Source: Haloarcula sp. DT43 (GTDB lineage Archaea; Halobacteriota; Halobacteria; Halobacteriales; Haloarculaceae). From it: 64,000 bases of DNA. Shown one piece after another: positions 60,603 through 64,000 of the stretch. Below the pieces are notes generated by a model. The model had not been told where the DNA came from. It saw only the letters and a list, made by a program, of their open reading frames with translations, and searched no databases. Position 1 is the first letter of the stretch. Each line of letters opens with the position of its first letter. The position numbers and the translations under genes were made by a program. The stretch lies in contig NZ_JAYMGZ010000004.1 in the NCBI RefSeq assembly GCF_037078405.1, positions 496,001-560,000 of the forward strand, written 5' to 3'.

Positions 60603-61088
60603 TTATCGGAAATCGAGTGCTGTCGCGCCAACGAACGCGCCGTCGGAGGCCGTTTCGACGTCGTAGCGTGGCGGCCGAACAGTAGCGCTCCGGTCTGCGT
60701 TCTCGAACACGACGTGTCTCTGTTCAGTGGCTTCCGGCGGCCCGCGTATATACTTTTCTTCACAGGCGCGGACGGTGCCGCTAATCCCCCGGACGCGGAC
60801 CCGAACCTCGTCGTCGCCGACGCTGTTCAGGCAGGTCAGCGCGGCCCGTGCCGAGTCGGTCTGGCCGCGTCTGGTCCGGACGATGGCCTCGGCCGTGCCG
60901 TCGTAGTCGCGGAACTGGAGGACGGTCATGTCCGTCTCGGCGCTGCCGGTGTCGCCCAGCAGGTTCTGGGCGGCGTACCACACCTCGCGCTGGAACGCCC
61001 GGCGGTCGACGGCGGCGTCCGGCCACGTCTCGATGCCGACGGCGAGATAGCGCCACCGGGGCCGGAGGTGTTTCGGGAGGTGTTTCAT
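60603..61088 (-). CDS. rnp2: RNase P protein component 2 (Pop5)
   Basis: A 161-residue Pop5 protein. 'KHLPKHLRPRWRYLAVGIET' is the standard start of archaeal Pop5, and 'RAALTCLNSVGDDEVRVRVR' with 'SGTVRACEEKYI' the ferredoxin-like core that pairs with Rpp30 and activates RNase P RNA for tRNA 5' processing. The start codon is directly preceded by a 14-bp palindrome. It partners rnp3, from which it is separated by an unusual 226-nt spacer. Confidence 0.92.
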   Translation of the reverse strand: MKHLPKHLRPRWRYLAVGIETWPDAAVDRRAFQREVWYAAQNLLGDTGSAETDMTVLQFRDYDGTAEAIVRTRRGQTDSARAALTCLNSVGDDEVRVRVRGISGTVRACEEKYIRGPPEATEQRHVVFENADRSATVRPPRYDVETASDGAFVGATALDFR

Positions 61089-61314
61089 ATCCCAACGTTG
61101 GGACGGAACGCAATGAGCGGTGTGGTTGGGCCAGCGCAGGGCCCAGCCTGCTCACTGACCGGCCCCGCTCAGTACAGCTTGCACGTCGATGGGGGCGAGC
61201 CAGCCGTCCGTGGTCGGCACTACCCCCTCCGTCGAACAGTCCGGCGGTCGACCGCCGCAGGCGTTGCGACCGTCGCAACTCCGGAGCCTCGCCGGAGCGA
61301 GCGCCCGTCGGTCG
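61089..61314 (-). other. palindrome-rich spacer between rnp3 and rnp2
   Basis: No gene was found in these 226 nt. Closest to rnp2 is a perfect 14-bp palindrome, tcccaacgttggga (61090-61103), 1 nt from the start codon. Near rnp3 three inverted repeats stand in a row: a 16-bp palindrome 61242-61257, gttgcgac/gtcgcaac at 61263-61279, and ctccgg/ccggag at 61279-61297. They could fold in the mRNA and act as processing or regulatory sites. Confidence 0.55.
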
Positions 61315-62028
61315 TTACTCCGTGTCGCCGTCCGAGTCGGCGTCTTCCAGGCGGACACCGGGTTCGACGACGGCGTCGCTCCGGCGGTCGCGGTTGCGCT
61401 CGGCGACGCGGCCCCACTCGGCCAGGCCGTCGCGGACCGCATCGGCGTCGAAGCCGACGGTCTCGCCGACGGCGACGACGTCCCGCGGGGCGCGAAGCTG
61501 GAGGTGATTGCTCGGCGACGCCGAGACGACGAAGGGCGCGCCAGCGTCTGCGACCAGTTCCCTGAGCTTCCGGAGGGCCTTGATAGCGCGGACGCGAGTG
61601 CCGCCGGAGGCCCGGAGCACCGGCCCGAAGTCGAACTCGACGCGGACGCCGTTGTCGGCCGCCGCGTTCGCCAGCACGTGGTTGAAATCGCCGTCCTCGC
61701 GCATCGGGTGGGCGAGCACGTCGACGGTCGCCTGCTCGACGGCGAACCGGTTGATGCGCCGGTCCCCGCCGTGGACGACGACCACGGACCGGTCGTCCCG
61801 GTAGTTCCCGACGAAGCCGCTGGCCCGCGAGGGGTCCGCGGCCCGGACCTCGACGCCCTCGACCACGTCTATCCCGTACTCGTCGGCGATGGCCTCGGCG
61901 TCGTACTCGGCGGACTCGTCGCCGTGGTTCCGGACGACGATGCCGTCGTAGCCCGAGTCAGCGGCCGTCAGCGCGTGCCGAGCGACGGTGCTGTCGCCGT
62001 CGGGGTGGGCGTAGACGGCCTCGTACAT
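61315..62028 (-). CDS. rnp3: RNase P protein component 3 (Rpp30)
   Basis: A 237-residue TIM-barrel protein of RNase P, started at ATG 62028, which overlaps the TGA of the upstream gene. 'EAVYAHPDGDSTVARHALTA', 'YDGIVVRNHGD' and 'VVVVHGGDRRINRFAVEQAT' followed by 'DVLAHPM' are Rpp30 features. It works with Pop5 as a heterotetramer. An in-frame GTG one codon earlier is an alternative start. Upstream gene: an RNA-binding protein, as in other haloarchaea. Confidence 0.92.
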   Translation of the reverse strand: MYEAVYAHPDGDSTVARHALTAADSGYDGIVVRNHGDESAEYDAEAIADEYGIDVVEGVEVRAADPSRASGFVGNYRDDRSVVVVHGGDRRINRFAVEQATVDVLAHPMREDGDFNHVLANAAADNGVRVEFDFGPVLRASGGTRVRAIKALRKLRELVADAGAPFVVSASPSNHLQLRAPRDVVAVGETVGFDADAVRDGLAEWGRVAERNRDRRSDAVVEPGVRLEDADSDGDTE

Positions 62029-62453
62029 CACAACTCCTCTAGGAGCGTGCGGGCGTTCTCGACGGCTTTCTCCCGCTTTGCGGGGTAGGCCTCGACTTTC
62101 GCCCGGAGCGTGATGCCGTCGCCGCGTGCCACGTCGCCGCCGAAGGCGGCCTGCTTGTCGAAGGTGAGGAAAAACGAGCAGTTGTCGTCGACCCGGTCGT
62201 CCAGTTCCGCCCGCACCGCGTCGATGTCCGGTGCCGTAGCGACCTGTGAGAGGACGTGGCGGACGTCGTCGGCGTTCTCGACGCGCGCCGAGAGGACGAC
62301 GATGCGGTCGCCGTAGTGGCCCTCGCTCTCGGCGCGCTCGATTGGGTAGTCCTCCGGGAGAAACGTCCGGAGCGCCGCCTCGACGCGCTTGTCGTCCTCG
62401 GTCGCGTAACAGAAGGTCCGGAGGTCGACGTAGTGGAACGGAACCGACGACAT
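62028..62453 (-). CDS. RNA-binding protein (exosome-associated DUF54-like family)
   Basis: A 141-residue protein with 'VPFHYVDLRTFCYATEDDKR', then 'ALRTFLPEDYPIERAESEGH' and 'GDRIVVLSARVENADDVRHV'. This is the archaeal RNA-binding domain related to ribosomal L5-like folds and placed with RNase P and exosome genes. The gene overlaps rnp3 (TGATG). It probably acts in RNA processing; its substrate is not known. Confidence 0.85.
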   Translation of the reverse strand: MSSVPFHYVDLRTFCYATEDDKRVEAALRTFLPEDYPIERAESEGHYGDRIVVLSARVENADDVRHVLSQVATAPDIDAVRAELDDRVDDNCSFFLTFDKQAAFGGDVARGDGITLRAKVEAYPAKREKAVENARTLLEEL

Positions 62454-62460
62454 CGGGGCC

Positions 62461-62646
62461 CTACTCGTCCTCGACGGCTTCGAGGTTGTCCTCGGGGACG
62501 CCCTGCTCCTGCCCGTCCTCGAAGGAAACCGTGTAGTTGGCGTCGCCGAACATCGTCTCGACGACCTGCGTGACCGTCCCTTCCTCGCCGTCGTAGTCGC
62601 TGTGCTCGTCGTGGAGAATGACGCTGTCGTCCTCTTCGAATGCCAT
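62461..62646 (-). CDS. small KOW/SH3-like protein (DUF1918-like)
   Basis: A 61-residue acidic protein from ATG 62646. 'EEDDSVILHDEHSDYDGEEG' and 'TMFGDANYTVSFEDGQEQGV' fit a small beta barrel in which a KOW-like 'G.eG.v' turn is present. I recall haloarchaeal homologues labelled DUF1918. It precedes the RNA-binding protein by 7 nt and likely shares its transcript. Confidence 0.75.
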   Translation of the reverse strand: MAFEEDDSVILHDEHSDYDGEEGTVTQVVETMFGDANYTVSFEDGQEQGVPEDNLEAVEDE

Positions 62647-62728
62647 ACCCGGCGGTACTCGGTGGCTCGTCAAAAAGGGACTGATTCAGTGTCGAAGGCT
62701 TATAGGCACCTCGCACCAACTGCTTGCC

Positions 62729-62800
62729 ATGAGCAGCACGGCAGGGGTCCCCGGGTACTCGCCGCGGCGGCGAGCGCGCCGCCAGCGTTCGGACAGATGA
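62729..62800 (+). CDS. 23-codon leaderless ORF coupled to the Nudix gene
   Basis: ATG 62729 lies about 26-28 nt after a TATA-like box (gcttatagg, about 62698-62706), so a leaderless mRNA would begin at this codon rather than at the Nudix start. The frame (beginning MSSTAGVPGYSPRRRA, Arg-rich) ends in TGA 62798-62800, which overlaps the Nudix ATG as ATGA. It could be a translation-coupling leader, a micro-protein, or chance. Confidence 0.45.
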   Translation: MSSTAGVPGYSPRRRARRQRSDR

Positions 62801-63360
62801 CGAGCGTCGACGACCTGTGGTTTCTCGCCGACGGCGCGTGTCAGACCGCCGAGCAGACGTATCACCAGCTCCGGGAGCGGTACGGCGGCTACGTCGAGTT
62901 CACGCGGCACCGCCACGTCCCCCGCGGTCGGTTCCGTGACGTGGCCGCCGCCGCACGGAACCACGGCGCGCCCTACGGCGCACACACCCTCGCGTACCGC
63001 CCCGGCGGCGACCTCCTGCTCGTCCGCCACGAGGGCGTCGACATGTGGGTCCTGCCCGGCGGGGAACTCGACGGGAGCGAATCGCTCCGGGAGGCCGCGC
63101 TCCGGGAACTCGGCGAAGAGGGCGGCATCGAAGCGACCATCGAGGGCCTGGGGATGCTCGGCCGAGTCGAGTTCTACTGCGACGGCAACATGGCCTGGGG
63201 CGTCCTGCCGGTGTACGAGGCGCGTGCGGAGACGACCGCCGTCGCCGTCGACGACCCCGACCAGGAGATAAGCGAGGCCCGCTGGTTCGACGAACTGCCG
63301 GACGACACGCGCGACCGCGAGGAAATCGCAGCGTGGCGCGAGAAGCGGTTCGGGACGTAG
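62797..63360 (+). CDS. Nudix hydrolase
   Basis: A 187-residue protein started at ATG 62797. Residues 80-170 are the Nudix domain, with the box GELDGSESLREAALRELGEE then GG (pattern Gx5Ex7REUxEExGU), which binds Mg and cleaves nucleoside diphosphates linked to another group. The N-terminal 70 residues (an alpha-rich unit with 'FTRHRHVPRGRFRDVAAAAR') are typical of haloarchaeal Nudix proteins. Substrate unknown. It is convergent with the gene at 63368. Confidence 0.92.
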   Translation: MTSVDDLWFLADGACQTAEQTYHQLRERYGGYVEFTRHRHVPRGRFRDVAAAARNHGAPYGAHTLAYRPGGDLLLVRHEGVDMWVLPGGELDGSESLREAALRELGEEGGIEATIEGLGMLGRVEFYCDGNMAWGVLPVYEARAETTAVAVDDPDQEISEARWFDELPDDTRDREEIAAWREKRFGT

Positions 63361-63367
63361 ACCGTCG

Positions 63368-64000
63368 TCACTCCGGCCCGAACGACTGGCCCTCGCGGGC
63401 GTCGGCGTTCATCCGCCGGACGGTCGCGCGGGCGTTGCTGGCGTCGTAGCCGAACAGCACGCTCTCGGCGTACTCTTCGGCCACCTCGACGGCCTTCGAG
63501 AGGTCGTCGACATCCACGTCGACGGCGTACAGTTCGATGCTGAAGGGCGTCGAGAGGCGGTCCTGCCACCCCTTCGCCAGTATCTCCAGCCAGTAGGTCG
63601 TCGAGTAGGCCATGTCGTAGATGGGGACGACGAACTCGTCGACGTACGCGGCGATGTCGTCGACCGCGACGCCCGAGCGGGCTTCGAGGTGGCCGGGGTA
63701 GGGGTCGGGATACAGCGTGAGGTACAGGTCGCCGGGGATACGCTCGCGGGCCGCGGCGACGAACTCCGTGATGACGTTCGTGCGCCAGGCCGACCAGTCC
63801 TCGAAGTCGCTCTCGGCGAAGCGCCGCTCACAGCGGTCGCAGTGGCAGTACTCGTCGCGCGGAAAGCCCACGTCGTCGAGGCGAACGTCCTCGTTGACCG
63901 CGGCCGCCTCCTCGATGATGTCGAGCAGGCCCTCGCGGTAGCGGTCGTGGGTCGGGCAGACGTAGGTCCAGTCGAAGTACGGCTGGTTCCGGGTCGCCGG
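63368..64000 (-). CDS. conserved protein with CxCxxC motif, 5' end outside the window
   Basis: An open frame that continues past the window edge; about 210 residues are visible. 'YVCPTHDRYREGLLDIIEEA' precedes 'VGFPRDEYCHCDRCERRFAE', which looks like the 'hClC..C...f' segment found in glycoside hydrolase-like TIM-barrel proteins of archaea and bacteria. Later parts ('LYLTLYPDPYPGHLEARSGV', 'YVDEFVVPIYDMAYSTTYWL') also suit a barrel. Activity not identified. ATG at 63871 is only an internal start. Confidence 0.75.
   Translation of the reverse strand, partial: PATRNQPYFDWTYVCPTHDRYREGLLDIIEEAAAVNEDVRLDDVGFPRDEYCHCDRCERRFAESDFEDWSAWRTNVITEFVAAARERIPGDLYLTLYPDPYPGHLEARSGVAVDDIAAYVDEFVVPIYDMAYSTTYWLEILAKGWQDRLSTPFSIELYAVDVDVDDLSKAVEVAEEYAESVLFGYDASNARATVRRMNADAREGQSFGPE

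Overview
The window reads as a piece of the main chromosome of a halophilic archaeon (class Halobacteria, probably Haloarculaceae or a close family; genus not determined). The signs are very high GC with strong GC at third codon positions, acidic proteins rich in Asp and Glu, TATA-like boxes about 25-30 nt before start codons that imply many leaderless mRNAs, and archaeal or haloarchaeal genes: TFB, aIF2 beta, proteasome alpha, RNase P proteins Pop5 and Rpp30, SBDS, a haloarchaeal RPA operon, halocyanin, a HalX response regulator, UPF0058 and UPF0212. Gene density is high and most genes are housekeeping.

Layout. 1-8.9 kb: end of an MscS channel, an acyltransferase, TrkH, PurD, a YyaL/DUF255 thioredoxin-domain protein, a thioredoxin-like protein and a GH3 glycosidase. 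8.9-11.5 kb: a PAS sensor histidine kinase gene cut in two by an IS200/IS605-type element that carries only tnpB. Joining the two kinase pieces at a TTCAC target restores the reading frame exactly. 11.6-16.5 kb: a P-loop ATPase pair, an MBL hydrolase, a HalX response regulator with a RecA-like partner, ThyX, aIF2 beta and two very small genes. 16.6-25.1 kb: TFB behind a hairpin-rich spacer, TrxB, a riboflavin-pathway reductase, and the rpa1-rpap1-phosphoesterase operon. 25.1-33.2 kb: fructose-1,6-bisphosphatase, an Lhr helicase, Spo0M, a MutS-like ATPase, and an odd pair of tRNA-like sequences flanking a small gene.

33.2-41.4 kb is a respiratory copper locus. A ba3-type cytochrome oxidase operon begins with a protein that carries two halocyanin domains and a membrane tail. 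It is read divergently from a copper-type P-ATPase, a TauE/SafE-like membrane protein and a small membrane protein, which probably help assemble the oxidase. 41.4-47.3 kb is a signalling island on the minus strand: a VWA protein, an atypical Ser/Thr kinase with a C-terminal FHA domain and a PP2C phosphatase, followed by an FHA/zinc-ribbon protein and a multi-pass membrane protein with a zinc ribbon. It resembles the TerY-P triad (VWA, kinase, PP2C) known from bacterial genome surveys and is the best candidate for an under-described system here.

47.4-64 kb returns to general functions: a DUF3179 lipoprotein with a membrane partner, an esterase, a two-domain VOC protein, UPF0058, UPF0212, an OGG-type glycosylase, acylphosphatase, NAD(P)HX repair enzyme, HflX, KatG, FUN14, SBDS, and a translation/RNA-processing/proteasome cluster (psmA, rnp2, rnp3, RNA-binding protein) whose rnp3-rnp2 spacer is full of palindromes. 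Three genes (halocyanin, esterase, Nudix) are preceded by tiny ORFs that begin where a leaderless mRNA should begin and overlap the start of the main gene. No CRISPR array, rRNA gene or complete canonical tRNA gene was seen.
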